A stretch of 64,000 bases of DNA from Vibrio bathopelagicus (GTDB lineage Bacteria > Pseudomonadota > Gammaproteobacteria > Enterobacterales > Vibrionaceae), in NCBI RefSeq assembly GCF_014879975.1, contig NZ_CP062500.1, positions 3,286,001 through 3,350,000 of the forward strand, written 5' to 3'. The notes beneath the pieces are model-generated. The model searched no databases, was not told the origin of the DNA, and worked only from the letters and a program-made list of their open reading frames with translations. The position numbers and the translations under genes are program-made. Below are positions 48,143 to 60,793 of this stretch, one piece after another. The stretch's first letter is position 1. Each line of letters opens with the position of its first letter.

Positions 48143-48490
48143 TTACTTCTCAGCTGCAATCACAGAGATCTCAACTAATAGCGCTTCACGAGCCATATCA
48201 CCAGTCACACATGCGCGAGCTGGAGCGTGACCTTCTGGAACCCATGCATCCCATACTGCGTTCATTTCTTGGAAGTCTTTCATATCTTTCAAGTAAATTG
48301 TTGCTGACAGCATGTGCTCTTTGTCGCTACCTGCTTGCTCAAGTAGCGCTTCTACTTTATCTAACATTGTCTGTGTTTGCTCTGTGATGTCTTTGGTTGC
48401 ATCAGCACAAACTTGGCCACATAGGTAGATAGTACCGTTGTGTTTAACAATACGGCTCATGCGTTGCTTAGTTTCTTGGCGCTCAATCAT
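48143..48490 (-). CDS. RidA family protein
   Basis: A 115-residue member of the RidA/YjgF/UK114 family, whose archetype hydrolyses reactive enamine/imine intermediates. It has the [34 protein letters not shown] and [20 protein letters not shown] segments. The arginine in PARACV is the carboxylate-binding residue of active RidA proteins. GAGAGAGAAAG precedes the ATG. It is a paralogue-type RidA and is not linked to ilvA here. Confidence 0.93.
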   Translation of the reverse strand: MIERQETKQRMSRIVKHNGTIYLCGQVCADATKDITEQTQTMLDKVEALLEQAGSDKEHMLSATIYLKDMKDFQEMNAVWDAWVPEGHAPARACVTGDMAREALLVEISVIAAEK

Positions 48491-48577
48491 CGACTTTCTC
48501 TCTCTATGTCACCGTGATCCAATATCTTGTGACGTGGTATTATCAAGGCAACAAGCATAACGCGAATTAAGCCTAAG

Positions 48578-48826
48578 ATGACATGTGTTCATTGCAATAA
48601 AAATGAAAAAATCTTCAACAAACTCGGTCGCTGCCAACGTTGCATGAATCAACTGATGGTGTTGTCGTTAGTAAGTTGGGGAGCATGGTGGTTATTTTTC
48701 AGAGAAGACCCGAAAACCATCAATGCAATCGCCTTGGTGATGGCCGCGTTGGCATTCAGTAGTTTGCTGTCGCTGCATTGGATAATGAAGTTTTTGGTTC
48801 TGCCTCTAAGGAACAAGAAGCGTTAG
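48578..48826 (+). CDS. Small membrane protein, DUF3624-like
   Basis: An 82-residue protein. It has two CxxC pairs (CVHC at 3-6 and CQRC at 19-22), suggesting a metal-binding knuckle. Two membrane helices follow at about 26-42 and 50-70, and the tail is basic. The pattern fits the DUF3624 family known mainly from vibrios; this is from memory and unverified. Function is unknown. It is divergent from ridA with an 87-base gap. Confidence 0.75.
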   Translation: MTCVHCNKNEKIFNKLGRCQRCMNQLMVLSLVSWGAWWLFFREDPKTINAIALVMAALAFSSLLSLHWIMKFLVLPLRNKKR

Positions 48827-48932
48827 CTGATGGTTTTTTTGAGATAAGTGATAACGGTTAAATACCGATTCAATGACCTGATAGTGCTTCGATTTAGCAG
48901 CCCATCCTCACTTCCCAAACAGCAGATAGAAA

Positions 48933-48983
48933 AAAGCCCCAGAACCAATCGATTCTAGGGCTTTCTTAGAAAATTCTAAGAAA
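48933..48983. terminator. Two adjacent hairpins after the DUF3624-like gene
   Basis: AAAGCCC...GGGCTTT (48933-48965) with inner AGAA/TTCT, then TTTCTTAGAA-AA-TTCTAAGAAA (48962-48983), overlap slightly. The first is a plausible terminator for the plus-strand gene. Confidence 0.65.
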
Positions 48984-49028
48984 AAGCAGTGGTACTTTAA
49001 TAGACCGGACTTTTCTTAGTTTGTTCCC

Positions 49029-49058
49029 AAAAAAGATCAGATTTTTGATCTTTTTTTT
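49029..49058. terminator. Terminator of argHA (possibly bidirectional)
   Basis: AAAAAAGATCA and TGATCTTTTTT pair around a short loop, with U runs on both strands. It lies 22 bases past the argHA stop. Confidence 0.85.
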
Positions 49059-49079
49059 AGGAGCTATAAAATCAATGCC

Positions 49080-51014
<1,935 letters not shown>

Positions 51015-51060
51015 TCAGTATTTTTCTGATGGTTTAAACTTACGGCAATTCAAAATGAAA

Positions 51061-51099
51061 ATAAAGTATTAATTCATTATTTTCACATATTTATTCACC
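51061..51099 (-). promoter_or_regulatory. Tandem ArgR boxes upstream of argH
   Basis: On the minus strand two 18-base boxes, TGAAT-AAAT-ATGTG and TGAAT-TAAT-ACTTT at their cores, are separated by exactly three bases. The 21-base register is typical of ArgR hexamer operators. Left halves are perfect; right halves are degenerate. Promoter repression by arginine is inferred. Confidence 0.65.
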
Positions 51100-51190
51100 A
51101 AAAGATCATTCCATTGATTATTTTCAGCGTAGAGCGCGAATTATATGCCATTCAATGGTAAAAGCTGAAGCTGATTTATTAAGCGAATAG

Positions 51191-51232
51191 AAAACAAAAA
51201 GCCCATTCACTGTTTAGTAGTAAATGGGCTTT
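51191..51232 (-). terminator. Terminator of argG
   Basis: AAAGCCCATT and AATGGGCTTT form a 10-bp stem with a 15-base loop, followed by UUGUUUUC on the minus strand. Confidence 0.85.
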
Positions 51233-51301
51233 GCATAATAATGTCGGTTTACTGGCCTTTAATCTTTCGCTAAAGGCTAGATCGCTAACTCATTGTTAGG
51301 A

Positions 51302-52513
51302 TTACTTTTGGCTATTCAAAGCACGGATACGGCTTGATAGCGAGTAAAGACGGATGAAGCCTTCAGCGTGGCTTTGGTCGTAAACTTCATCTTCACCGAA
51401 GGTTGCAAACTCTTCTGAGTACAGGCTGTTATCAGAACGCTTCTGAGTCACCGTTGCGTGGCCTTTGTAAAGTTTGATAACCACTTCGCCATTCACGTCT
51501 TGTGCTAGCTCTTCTGTCGCTGCAAGGATTGACTTACATAACGGAGTGAACCAACGGCCATCGTATACAAGATGAGAAGCCTTAACACCTAGCTCTTCAC
51601 GGAATTCGAATGCCGCTTTATCAAGAACCAGTTGCTCTACTGCACGCAGTGCTTCCATCATGATGGTGCCACCTGGGGTTTCATAACAACCACGAGACTT
51701 CATGCCAACAAGACGGTTTTCTACGATATCGATACGACCAACACCGTGCTTCGCACCCTTCTCATTTAAGTAAACCAGTGCGTTGTATGGCGTCATTGTT
51801 TCGCCATCAACCGCTACCACTTCGCCTTTTTCAACTTTAAGCGTCACTGTTTCAGATTCGTTTGGCGCTTGCTCTGGGTCTACAGTCCAAGCCCAGCAAT
51901 CTTCATCAGGTGCGTTCCATGTATTTTCTAGAACGCCACCTTCTGTTGAGATGTGCCATGCGTTTGCATCACGCGAGTAAATCTTGGTAAGAGAAGCGGT
52001 ACAAGGAATGTTGCGCTCTGCTAGGTAGTCTAGACACTCTTCACGGCTCACTAGATCCCACTCACGCCATGGTGCAATTACGTGTAGATCCGGTGCTAGT
52101 GCAGCAAATGCGCCTTCAAAACGAACTTGGTCATTACCCTTACCTGTACAGCCGTGACATAGTGCGTCTGCACCGACTTTACGTGCAACTTCAACCTGAG
52201 CTTTCGCAATGATTGGACGAGCCATCGAAGTACCTAGTAGGTATTTACCTTCGTAGTAAGCGCCTGTCTTTAGCGTTGGGTAGATGTAATCTGCCACCAT
52301 CTCTTCTTTCAGGTCAGCGATGTAACACTCAGAAGCACCAGAAGCTTTTGCTTTCTCTTCAATGCCAATCAGCTCTTCATCACCTTGGCCAACATCAGCA
52401 ACAAATGCGATAACTTCACAGTCATAGTTCTCTTTCAACCATGGAATGATTACTGATGTGTCTAGACCGCCAGAGTAGGCTACTACAACTTTCTTTACGT
52501 TAACTTTGCTCAT
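51302..52513 (-). CDS. argG: Argininosuccinate synthase
   Basis: ArgG condenses citrulline and aspartate with ATP. The chosen ATG gives 403 residues starting [21 protein letters not shown], with AGGAG about eight bases upstream. The frame extends 19 codons further, without family similarity. The P-loop AYSGGLDTS and the citrulline-binding segments [15 protein letters not shown] are intact. It lies downstream of argB with a 113-base gap. Confidence 0.98.
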   Translation of the reverse strand: MSKVNVKKVVVAYSGGLDTSVIIPWLKENYDCEVIAFVADVGQGDEELIGIEEKAKASGASECYIADLKEEMVADYIYPTLKTGAYYEGKYLLGTSMARPIIAKAQVEVARKVGADALCHGCTGKGNDQVRFEGAFAALAPDLHVIAPWREWDLVSREECLDYLAERNIPCTASLTKIYSRDANAWHISTEGGVLENTWNAPDEDCWAWTVDPEQAPNESETVTLKVEKGEVVAVDGETMTPYNALVYLNEKGAKHGVGRIDIVENRLVGMKSRGCYETPGGTIMMEALRAVEQLVLDKAAFEFREELGVKASHLVYDGRWFTPLCKSILAATEELAQDVNGEVVIKLYKGHATVTQKRSDNSLYSEEFATFGEDEVYDQSHAEGFIRLYSLSSRIRALNSQK

Positions 52514-52626
52514 TTTCTTTCTCCTAGTTTCCATACTGCACATGGCGGTCAGCGTTGGAAATGACTTCATAATTATATGTTTATTTAGTTTGTCTAAATT
52601 CTTTAAGTAGTGACTCGCTGTGAGAC

Positions 52627-53415
52627 CTACTGAGGTAAAAACTGTGTTCCTATGCTCTTACCTGAAAAAAGTTGTGTCAGTTTGTCTGGGTATCGCCAAG
52701 TGGCGACTTCGATTGGTCGTCCGAGGTCGTTAGCCGCTTCTAGTGCAGCTTTAACCTTAACGATCATGCCGTCAGTAATTACTTTACCTGCGATGAGGTC
52801 ATCAGCTTGTTGTTGATTAAGGCTTGGAATCAGGTGACCTTTACCATCCAACACACCACTCACATCAGAAAGCAGTACCAGTTCAGCATCAAGTGCGCCT
52901 GCAACGGCAACCGCGGCTTGATCGGCATTAACGTTCATCAGTTGGCCTTGCTCAGTCAGACCAATAGAACTAATGATTGGCAATGCACCAGCATTAAGGA
53001 TGGCTTGCAGAACGGTTGAGTCGCCCGGCTCAGCCTTACCTACCGCACCCAATTCAGGGTTCAGCTCGCTGACTTTACATAAGCCACCGTCTGCTAGGCT
53101 CAAACCAACGGCATTGATACCGTCTTTAATCGCCTGACCTTGAAGTAATTTGTTGGCTGTGCCCGCTAGCGCACCTGCGATCAGAGGGATTTGATCATAA
53201 GGGGTAACACGTAACCCTTCTTTCTTAACTGTTTCGAGATTTAGCTTACTCATCAAATCATCAACAAGATAACCACCACCGTGAACGATCACGATTGGTC
53301 GTTTTGCCTGTTGTTGGTAAGCAGAGATAGCACCAAATAACTTGCTAAGTGTTTCACCACAAGATAGCGCAGCGCCACCTAACTTTATGATTAATGGTTG
53401 ATTATTAAGGCTCAT
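52627..53415 (-). CDS. argB: Acetylglutamate kinase
   Basis: ArgB phosphorylates N-acetylglutamate. The 262-residue amino-acid-kinase fold has [13 protein letters not shown] at the N-terminus, the HGGG loop ([14 protein letters not shown]) and the ATP site [13 protein letters not shown]. This is the short, arginine-insensitive enteric type, lacking the N-terminal helix of inhibited forms. It is 12 bases after argC, so it is co-transcribed with it. Confidence 0.98.
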   Translation of the reverse strand: MSLNNQPLIIKLGGAALSCGETLSKLFGAISAYQQQAKRPIVIVHGGGYLVDDLMSKLNLETVKKEGLRVTPYDQIPLIAGALAGTANKLLQGQAIKDGINAVGLSLADGGLCKVSELNPELGAVGKAEPGDSTVLQAILNAGALPIISSIGLTEQGQLMNVNADQAAVAVAGALDAELVLLSDVSGVLDGKGHLIPSLNQQQADDLIAGKVITDGMIVKVKAALEAANDLGRPIEVATWRYPDKLTQLFSGKSIGTQFLPQ

Positions 53416-53427
53416 ATCTAGATTCCC

Positions 53428-54432
53428 TTACACTAACGCAGTTAATGGCGCAAAACCATAACGTAAATTCAAACACTGCATCGCTTGGCTAGATGCACCC
53501 TTTAATAAGTTATCAATCGCTGAAACAACGATGATGTGTTGACCTTGAACTTTCCAACCTAGGTCGCAGAAAGGTGTCTGTTCTACATCTTGAATTCTTG
53601 GCAATGTCTCTTCGAGTAATCTCACGGCTGGCTTACCTTGATAAGCTTGCTCGAAGGCATCTTGTATCTGTTGTTCTGTCACACCGTCAGCCAATTTCAT
53701 GGTGATGGTCGCTAAAATGCCACGCTTAAAGTTTCCAAGGTGCGGGGTGAAAATTACATCACATCCTAGGTGTGCAGCCATTTCTGGTTGATGACGGTGA
53801 TTAAATACACCGTAAGCTTGTAAACTCACCTCACAGAAGCTGTTGACCATGCTCGCCTTACGACCGGCTCCGGTGACACCACTGGTTGCGTTAATCACTG
53901 GCCATTGCTTCTCATCCAGTAACTTTGCTTCAACCAAAGGCTTAATCGCCAGTTGTGATGCTGTTGGGTAACAACCCGCGACTGCAACAAGCTGAGCTTC
54001 TTTAATTTCTTGTTCGTTCCATTCAGCTAAACCGTAAGCCGCTTTATCTAGCCATTGTTCGTGTTGATGCTCAAAACCGTAAAACTCTTGATAGAAGTTT
54101 TCGCCTTTAACTCTGAATGCCCCCGATAGGTCGAACACTTGGCAATCGTTCTCAAGGAAGATTGGCGCTAGGTCGTGACTTACCTCGTGTGCAGTGGCTA
54201 AGAAAATCACATCCGACTGCTTTGCCACCTCTTCTGGATTCGTTAATGGCTGTACTGGCATATCAATCAAGCCAGCTAACTTACCGTGCAGTGCCGCAAT
54301 AGGTTTACCTGCGTCTACACTATTGGCTGAGACATATAAACCTGATAGCGTGAGCTCAGGGTGTCTGTTTATCATTAGAGCCAGTTCTGCTCCTGTGTAG
54401 CCGCTTGCGCCAATGATCGTGGTTTTCAACAT
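53428..54432 (-). CDS. argC: N-acetyl-gamma-glutamyl-phosphate reductase
   Basis: ArgC reduces acetylglutamyl phosphate to the semialdehyde with NADPH. The 334-residue protein has the Rossmann start [15 protein letters not shown], the catalytic Cys in VAGCYPTA and the [12 protein letters not shown] histidine region. It heads argCBG and is divergent from argE across 153 bases, the same arrangement as in E. coli. Confidence 0.98.
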   Translation of the reverse strand: MLKTTIIGASGYTGAELALMINRHPELTLSGLYVSANSVDAGKPIAALHGKLAGLIDMPVQPLTNPEEVAKQSDVIFLATAHEVSHDLAPIFLENDCQVFDLSGAFRVKGENFYQEFYGFEHQHEQWLDKAAYGLAEWNEQEIKEAQLVAVAGCYPTASQLAIKPLVEAKLLDEKQWPVINATSGVTGAGRKASMVNSFCEVSLQAYGVFNHRHQPEMAAHLGCDVIFTPHLGNFKRGILATITMKLADGVTEQQIQDAFEQAYQGKPAVRLLEETLPRIQDVEQTPFCDLGWKVQGQHIIVVSAIDNLLKGASSQAMQCLNLRYGFAPLTALV

Positions 54433-54585
54433 CTCAACACATCCATTCTTGAGGTAAGTTACATTTCAAATTTGACTATTCATACTTAATTTTTAGCTTT
54501 ATTTGATTTCTTATGCATTAAATATGATTTAATATGTGTTTTACCGACTTATGGTTTTCCTGTCAATAGTAGAAGTGAAGTTATT
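54433..54585. promoter_or_regulatory. Divergent argC/argE control region
   Basis: The region is strongly AT-rich. It contains a TGACT-ATTC-ATACT element (54473-54486), resembling a degenerate ArgR box, and a perfect dyad ATTAAAT-ATG-ATTTAAT (54518-54534). Repression of both transcripts by ArgR is expected from the E. coli argECBH paradigm, but the boxes here are weak. Confidence 0.45.
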
Positions 54586-55722
54586 ATGCAATTACCGAGT
54601 TTTCTTGAGGTCTATAAAGGCCTGATTTCCACCGACTCCATTAGCTCGACCGATCCAAGCTGGGATCATGGCAACGAGAAAGTGATCGAAAAAATGGCTC
54701 AATGGTTTAAAGACGTAGGCTTTAGTGTTGAGGTGGTAGAGGTCGAACCCGGCAAGCATAATATGGTCGCAAAGATGGGTTCTGGCGAAGGGGGCTTACT
54801 GCTTGCAGGACACAGCGACACCGTGCCATTCGATGAAGGACGTTGGAACTTCGATCCTCACGCACTAACAGAACACAACAATCGCTTCTACGGATTAGGC
54901 ACGGCCGATATGAAAGGCTTTTTCGCTTTCGTTTATGAAGCCGCGAAGAAGATGGATTGGAGCAAACAGACTAAGCCGCTATATGTATTAGCAACCTGCG
55001 ATGAAGAAACCACCATGCTAGGTGCGCGTCACTTCACTGAGAATGCGCCATTCAAACCGGACTACTGCATCATTGGTGAGCCAACTAGCCTAGTGCCGAT
55101 TCGTGGTCATAAAGGCCATGTTGCTAATGCTGTGCGAGTAACGGGTAAGTCAGGTCACTCTTCTGATCCGGCGTTAGGCGTCAACGCCATCGAGATTATG
55201 CATGAAGTGCTGTTTGCTTTAATGCAGCTGCGTGACAAGTTAGTCAAGGAGTACCACCACCCAGGTTTCGCCATTCCAAGCCCTACTCTAAACCTTGGTC
55301 ATATTCACGGTGGGGACAGCGCTAACCGTATCTGTGGCTGTTGTGAACTACACTACGATGTTCGTCCTTTACCGGGCATCAGCTTAGACGGTTTAGATAA
55401 CATGCTGCGCAGTGCGCTCAAAGAAGTAGAAGCAAAATGGCCGGGCAGAATTGAGATTACTCCCCTGCATGAGCCAATCCCAGGCTATGAGTGTCAGCAC
55501 GACCATCCATTTATTGGTGGAATGGAATCAGTTTGTGAAATTGAATCGCAAACCGTGAACTACTGTACTGAAGCACCTTTTCTTCAAGAGTTATGTCCAA
55601 CCTTAGTGTTAGGTCCAGGCTCAATTGACCAAGCTCACCAACCGGATGAGTTCTTAAGCTTCGATTTTATTGACCCAACAATTGATGTTCTGAGTAAATC
55701 TATCCGTAAATATTGTTTCTAG
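54586..55722 (+). CDS. argE: Acetylornithine deacetylase
   Basis: ArgE hydrolyses N-acetylornithine to ornithine. The 378-residue M20 metallopeptidase-fold protein has the metal histidine in [12 protein letters not shown], the Asp in [10 protein letters not shown], the catalytic Glu pair in [11 protein letters not shown] and the dimerisation domain with GKSGHSSDP. Because argE is present, the pathway is the linear one, and acetyl groups are not recycled by ArgJ. Confidence 0.98.
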   Translation: MQLPSFLEVYKGLISTDSISSTDPSWDHGNEKVIEKMAQWFKDVGFSVEVVEVEPGKHNMVAKMGSGEGGLLLAGHSDTVPFDEGRWNFDPHALTEHNNRFYGLGTADMKGFFAFVYEAAKKMDWSKQTKPLYVLATCDEETTMLGARHFTENAPFKPDYCIIGEPTSLVPIRGHKGHVANAVRVTGKSGHSSDPALGVNAIEIMHEVLFALMQLRDKLVKEYHHPGFAIPSPTLNLGHIHGGDSANRICGCCELHYDVRPLPGISLDGLDNMLRSALKEVEAKWPGRIEITPLHEPIPGYECQHDHPFIGGMESVCEIESQTVNYCTEAPFLQELCPTLVLGPGSIDQAHQPDEFLSFDFIDPTIDVLSKSIRKYCF

Positions 55723-55751
55723 TTATTACTTCCCTTCCAATATTTTCGTAT

Positions 55752-55779
55752 AAAAGCCACCCAAAAAGGTGGCTTTTAT
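55752..55779 (+). terminator. Terminator of argE
   Basis: AAAAGCCACC and GGTGGCTTTT form a perfect 10-bp stem around CAAAAA, followed by AUU. It lies 30 bases past the stop. Confidence 0.88.
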
Positions 55780-55979
55780 TCTGTTATCCCTGACACAGCC
55801 TCATCTTGTAATTAAATTTCACTTTTTCTCTAAGTTTTGAAAAATTTACTTCTCCCGCATTTTTAAACCTAATAATTGCAAACTTAGAATGCTTTATTTG
55901 ACTAGATACAGCACTTTTCGCTAGATTGTGTACTTAACAAGGAACAATGGATGTAATTTTTTTACGAGGCAGGATGACA

Positions 55980-58610
55980 ATGAACGAGAAATACGCCGCT
56001 CTCAAGAGTAACGTAAGCATGCTGGGACGCTTGCTAGGTAACACAATCCAAGATGCACATGGTGACGTTATCTTAGAGAAAGTGGAGACTATCCGTAAAC
56101 TTTCCAAATCCGCCCGCGCAGGCAACAAAGCTGACCGTGACAGCCTAGTTGAAGAAATCAAAAACCTGCCGAACGAACAACTCACTCCTGTTGCTCGTGC
56201 ATTTAACCAATTTCTCAACCTCACCAACATGGCAGAGCAATACCACACCATCTCTCGCCACTGTGAGGAGCATGTTTGCGAACCAGACGTGCTGCAATCT
56301 CTATTTTCTAAACTCAATCAAAATGACATCAGCAAGCTAGACGCGGCTCAAGCCGTTCGCGACCTGAACATTGAACTCGTTTTGACTGCTCACCCAACAG
56401 AAATCACTCGTCGAACCATGATCAACAAGCTGGTTAAGATCAACGAGTGTCTGTCTAAATTAGAACTAAGCGACCTATCACACAAAGAACGTGTGAAAAC
56501 AGAGCGTCGCCTAGAGCAGCTTATCGCGCAAGGTTGGCACTCTGATGTGATCCGTCAGCAACGCCCGACACCACTTGATGAAGCTAAGTGGGGCTTTGCG
56601 GTTGTAGAAAACTCTCTATGGGAAGCCGTACCTGATTTCCTACGTGATATGGATGGCCGACTAAAAGGCTACCTTGGTGAAGGCTTACCAATCGATGCAC
56701 GTCCAGTTCACTTCTCATCTTGGATGGGTGGTGACCGCGATGGTAACCCATTCGTAACGCACACCATCACCAAAGAAGTACTGCGCCTATCTCGCTGGAA
56801 AGCCGCTGATCTGTACCTAGGTGACGTGAACGAGCTGATTACCGAACTGTCGATGACTAAGTGTAATGATGCCGTTCGTGAGCTAGCAGGTGATGAGCAT
56901 GAAGCTTACCGTGCAATCCTAAAGAGCCTACGTACTCTGCTGAACAACACATTAGAAGTGCTTGACGCAAAACTGCACGACGCTGAAGTACCGAAGAAAG
57001 AAACACTACAGAACATCGACCAACTTTGGACACCACTTTACGCGTGTTACCAATCGCTGCACGAATGTGGCATGGGCGTAATCGCAGATGGTTCTCTGCT
57101 TGATACCCTACGTCGCCTAAAAGCATTCGGTGTACATTTAGTTCGTCTCGATGTTCGTCAAGAAAGCACACGTCACTCAGACGTCCTATCTGAACTGACT
57201 CGCTACCTAGGCATTGGCGATTACGACCAGTGGAGCGAGCAAGACAAGATTGCTTTCTTAACCAATGAATTAAGCTCAAAACGTCCACTGCTACCGCGCG
57301 ACTGGGAGCCATCTGAACAAGTCAAAGAGGTTTTAGACACCTGTAAGGTGGTTGCTGCTCAACCTCGCGAAGCCTTTGGTGCTTACGTAATTTCTATGGC
57401 TCGTACAGCATCGGATGTGCTGGCTGTTCACTTGCTTTTGCAAGAATGTGGTTGCCCGTACCGCATGGACGTATGTCCATTGTTCGAAACGCTGGACGAC
57501 TTGAACAACTCAGAAGCAGTAATGAAACAGCTAATGAGCATCGATTTGTACCGTGGCTTTATCCAGAACCACCAAATGGTGATGATCGGATATTCTGACT
57601 CAGCAAAAGATGCTGGCGTAATGTCTGCAGGTTGGGCGCAATACGACGCAATGGACAAGTTGGTTAAGGTTTGTGACGAAGAAGGCATTGAACTGACTCT
57701 ATTCCACGGTCGTGGCGGTACGGTTGGTCGTGGTGGTGCTCCGGCACATGCTGCACTTCTTTCTCAGCCACCTAAGAGCTTGAAAGGCGGGTTACGTGTA
57801 ACAGAGCAAGGCGAAATGATCCGCTTTAAGCTTGGCTTACCAGATGTTGCCGTAAACAGTTTCAACCTATACGCAAGTGCGATTCTAGAAGCGAACCTTC
57901 TGCCGCCACCTGAGCCAAAGCAAGAGTGGCGCGACCTAATGGAAGTGCTTTCTCAAGTTTCTTGTGAGGCTTACCGCAACGTAGTTCGTGGCGAAGAGAA
58001 ATTTGTACCTTACTTCCGTCAAGCAACACCTGAGCTAGAGCTAGGCAAACTGCCACTCGGTTCTCGACCTGCAAAACGTAACCCGAACGGTGGCGTAGAA
58101 AGCCTGCGAGCGATTCCATGGATCTTCTCTTGGAGCCAAAATCGCTTGGTACTTCCAGCTTGGTTAGGTGCAGGTGAAGCAATTCAATATTCTGTCGATC
58201 AAGGGCATCAAGCGCTACTTGAAGAGATGTGTCGCGAATGGCCGTTCTTCTCAACTCGTCTGGGCATGCTGGAAATGGTGTACTCGAAGTGCAACATGGA
58301 AATTGCGAAGTACTACGACCAACGTCTTGTTGATAAAGAACTACTGCCGTTAGGTGAGTTACTGCGTGAACAGCTGCAAAAAGACATCAAAGCCGTACTA
58401 AATGTAGAGAACAACGAGAACCTGATGCAAAGTGACCCTTGGGGACTTGAATCAATTCGCCTTCGCAACATCTACGTTGAGCCACTAAACATGCTTCAAG
58501 CGGAACTGCTTTACCGTACTCGTAAGTGTGAAACACCACCTGCAGAGCTAGAAGAAGCACTAATGGTGACAATTGCAGGTATTGCGGCAGGTATGCGAAA
58601 CACTGGTTAA
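55980..58610 (+). CDS. ppc: Phosphoenolpyruvate carboxylase
   Basis: Ppc carboxylates phosphoenolpyruvate to oxaloacetate to refill the TCA cycle. The chosen ATG gives 876 residues starting [20 protein letters not shown], with AGGA five bases upstream. An ATG two codons earlier would remove that spacing. Catalytic motifs are [11 protein letters not shown] (His near 138) and [14 protein letters not shown]. The C-terminus is MRNTG, as required for activity. It stands alone between terminators. Confidence 0.98.
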   Translation: MNEKYAALKSNVSMLGRLLGNTIQDAHGDVILEKVETIRKLSKSARAGNKADRDSLVEEIKNLPNEQLTPVARAFNQFLNLTNMAEQYHTISRHCEEHVCEPDVLQSLFSKLNQNDISKLDAAQAVRDLNIELVLTAHPTEITRRTMINKLVKINECLSKLELSDLSHKERVKTERRLEQLIAQGWHSDVIRQQRPTPLDEAKWGFAVVENSLWEAVPDFLRDMDGRLKGYLGEGLPIDARPVHFSSWMGGDRDGNPFVTHTITKEVLRLSRWKAADLYLGDVNELITELSMTKCNDAVRELAGDEHEAYRAILKSLRTLLNNTLEVLDAKLHDAEVPKKETLQNIDQLWTPLYACYQSLHECGMGVIADGSLLDTLRRLKAFGVHLVRLDVRQESTRHSDVLSELTRYLGIGDYDQWSEQDKIAFLTNELSSKRPLLPRDWEPSEQVKEVLDTCKVVAAQPREAFGAYVISMARTASDVLAVHLLLQECGCPYRMDVCPLFETLDDLNNSEAVMKQLMSIDLYRGFIQNHQMVMIGYSDSAKDAGVMSAGWAQYDAMDKLVKVCDEEGIELTLFHGRGGTVGRGGAPAHAALLSQPPKSLKGGLRVTEQGEMIRFKLGLPDVAVNSFNLYASAILEANLLPPPEPKQEWRDLMEVLSQVSCEAYRNVVRGEEKFVPYFRQATPELELGKLPLGSRPAKRNPNGGVESLRAIPWIFSWSQNRLVLPAWLGAGEAIQYSVDQGHQALLEEMCREWPFFSTRLGMLEMVYSKCNMEIAKYYDQRLVDKELLPLGELLREQLQKDIKAVLNVENNENLMQSDPWGLESIRLRNIYVEPLNMLQAELLYRTRKCETPPAELEEALMVTIAGIAAGMRNTG

Positions 58611-58959
58611 TCAGTGATTCCCACCATAAAAAGAACAAAAGGTCGCCATGTGCGGCCTTTTTATTTCGCCATATAACCACTAATAAGTATTTTGTCAGTT
58701 TTTTGGGTTATTTTGTCCATGTATTCTACTTTATGCTTATTATTTAGATATACTACTGCTCCGCTGCAGAAACACTCCAAAAAAATAATCTGCAGCAACT
58801 TGACCAATAAACTGGTCAACCTAGGTGATAAACGGCTTTGTAAGGTGACATAACCAACCGCCGAGTTGGTGCTACTTAGACATAACCAATATAACGTGCC
58901 ATTAGAAGCACACTTGTTGTCTAAGTATTTGTTTACTGTTTACCATTTGGATTTCAGAC
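58611..58959. other. 349-base gap ppc-aphA: aphA promoter and leader
   Basis: The ppc terminator is at the left. The rest is the aphA control region, with dyads TTGACCA/TGGTCAA (58800-58819) and ACCAAC/GTTGGT (58853-58870). Two short stretches, CTAGGTGA (58821-58828) and AGGTGAC (58843-58849), are complementary to the conserved UCACCUAG core of Vibrio Qrr sRNAs as I remember it. AphA is known to be activated by Qrr and repressed by LuxR/HapR. Confidence 0.55.
58637..58663 (+). terminator. Terminator of ppc
   Basis: AAAGGTCGC and GCGGCCTTT arms (one wobble) with a short CATGT loop are followed by UUAUUU. It lies 27 bases past the ppc stop. Confidence 0.85.
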
Positions 58960-59499
58960 ATGTCATTACCACACGTAATTCTAACCGTTTTAAGTACACG
59001 CGATGCTACTGGTTACGATATCACAAAAGAATTCTCCGCAAGCATTGGTTACTTCTGGAAAGCTAGCCACCAACAAGTTTACCGCGAGCTAAATAAAATG
59101 GCTCAGAACGACCAAGTAACTTGCGTGCTTGAACCTCAAGAAGGCAAACCTGATCGTAAAGTTTACTCTATCACTGACGCTGGTCGTGGCGCTCTAGGTG
59201 AATGGTTTGAACAACCGACTGCACACCCAACGGTTCGTGATGAATTCTCAGCTAAGCTAATGGCTTGTGCTGTTCAAGCATCTGACCCGTACCGTGTACA
59301 ACTTGCTGAGCTAGTAGAAGAGTCTCGCAAGCTGGTTTCTCACTACAAAGAGATTGAAGCAGCCTACTACGCAACACCATCAACGCTAGACAAGCAAGCG
59401 CGCCTTGAGCGTCTAACACTTCGTCGCAACCTACTCATCCGTGAAGCATGGATTGTATGGGCTGAAGAAGTACTGCTTGAACTTGGTGCTATCGCATAA
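58960..59499 (+). CDS. aphA: AphA, low-cell-density quorum-sensing regulator (PadR family)
   Basis: AphA is the Vibrio master regulator at low cell density, counteracting LuxR/HapR. It is a PadR-family winged-helix protein of 179 residues, the exact AphA length. The N-terminal winged helix (MSLPHVILTVLSTRDATGYD, about 1-90) is followed by the antiparallel coiled-coil dimerisation domain (about 110-170). The sequence is close to known AphA throughout. A 7-bp tandem array begins one base after its stop. Confidence 0.98.
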   Translation: MSLPHVILTVLSTRDATGYDITKEFSASIGYFWKASHQQVYRELNKMAQNDQVTCVLEPQEGKPDRKVYSITDAGRGALGEWFEQPTAHPTVRDEFSAKLMACAVQASDPYRVQLAELVEESRKLVSHYKEIEAAYYATPSTLDKQARLERLTLRRNLLIREAWIVWAEEVLLELGAIA

Positions 59500-59500
59500 A

Positions 59501-59542
59501 CTAGAAGCTAGAAGCTAGAAGCTAGAAGCTAGAAGCTAGAAA
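59501..59542 (+). repeat. Heptamer tandem array (CTAGAAG) directly after aphA
   Basis: Five exact copies of CTAGAAG and a sixth ending in A occupy 42 bases, starting one base after the aphA stop codon. A terminator follows. The array is in the aphA 3' UTR, so copy-number change would not alter the protein. Confidence 0.92.
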
Positions 59543-59546
59543 AGTA

Positions 59547-59580
59547 AAAGGCTTGCACTCTTAGAGTCCAAGCCTTTTTT
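59547..59580. terminator. Terminator of aphA, possibly also metF
   Basis: AAAAGGCTTG and CAAGCCTTTT pair, with an inner ACTC/GAGT stem around TTA and one C-C mismatch. A U run of six follows. The A-rich left side could also stop metF on the minus strand. Confidence 0.9.
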
Positions 59581-59635
59581 GTATCTGTAGGATTTGAGAT
59601 TTTATCGCCGATGGCGTTTTATCAGAGCTTTTGAA

Positions 59636-60611
<976 letters not shown>

Positions 60612-60723
60612 ATAGAATGTATTGAATACGATTTAATGTCAACAGATCGATTATGAATTTTTCTCAAGTAGATCGTGAGTAAAACTCAAGTCGATTGATG
60701 GGTCGCAAAGCAGAAATAATGTA

Positions 60724-60760
60724 GAAAAAAGGCTGAAAAACACATCGTGCTTTCAGCCTT
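60724..60760 (-). terminator. Terminator of metB-metL
   Basis: AAGGCTGAAA and TTTCAGCCTT form a perfect 10-bp stem with a 12-base loop, followed by a run of U on the minus strand, 33 bases past the metL stop. Confidence 0.9.
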
Positions 60761-60793
60761 ATTTATCTTAGTGGATAGTATGCTATTTAGCGT

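Noticed and set aside
47955..48230. 91-codon frame across the repeat region between the reductase gene and ridA
   Set aside because: It is built from the cruciform repeat and the antisense of ridA, and lacks a ribosome binding site.
55934..56317. 127-codon minus-strand frame opposite the start of ppc
   Set aside because: It is antisense to the conserved Ppc N-terminus, with no ribosome site or recognisable domain. It arises from codon bias of ppc.
56857..57312. 151-codon minus-strand frame within ppc
   Set aside because: It lies wholly antisense to conserved coding sequence and encodes no recognisable protein.
58800..58819. TTGACCA-N6-TGGTCAA dyad as a LuxR/HapR binding site
   Set aside because: LuxR/HapR sites follow TTATTGATAAATTTATCAATAA-type symmetry. 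The arm sequence and 20-bp span here differ, so I list it only as an unassigned dyad.
59501..59542. CRISPR-like appearance of the CTAGAAG array
   Set aside because: Units are 7 bp with no spacers, and there are no cas genes in the window. It is a simple tandem repeat.
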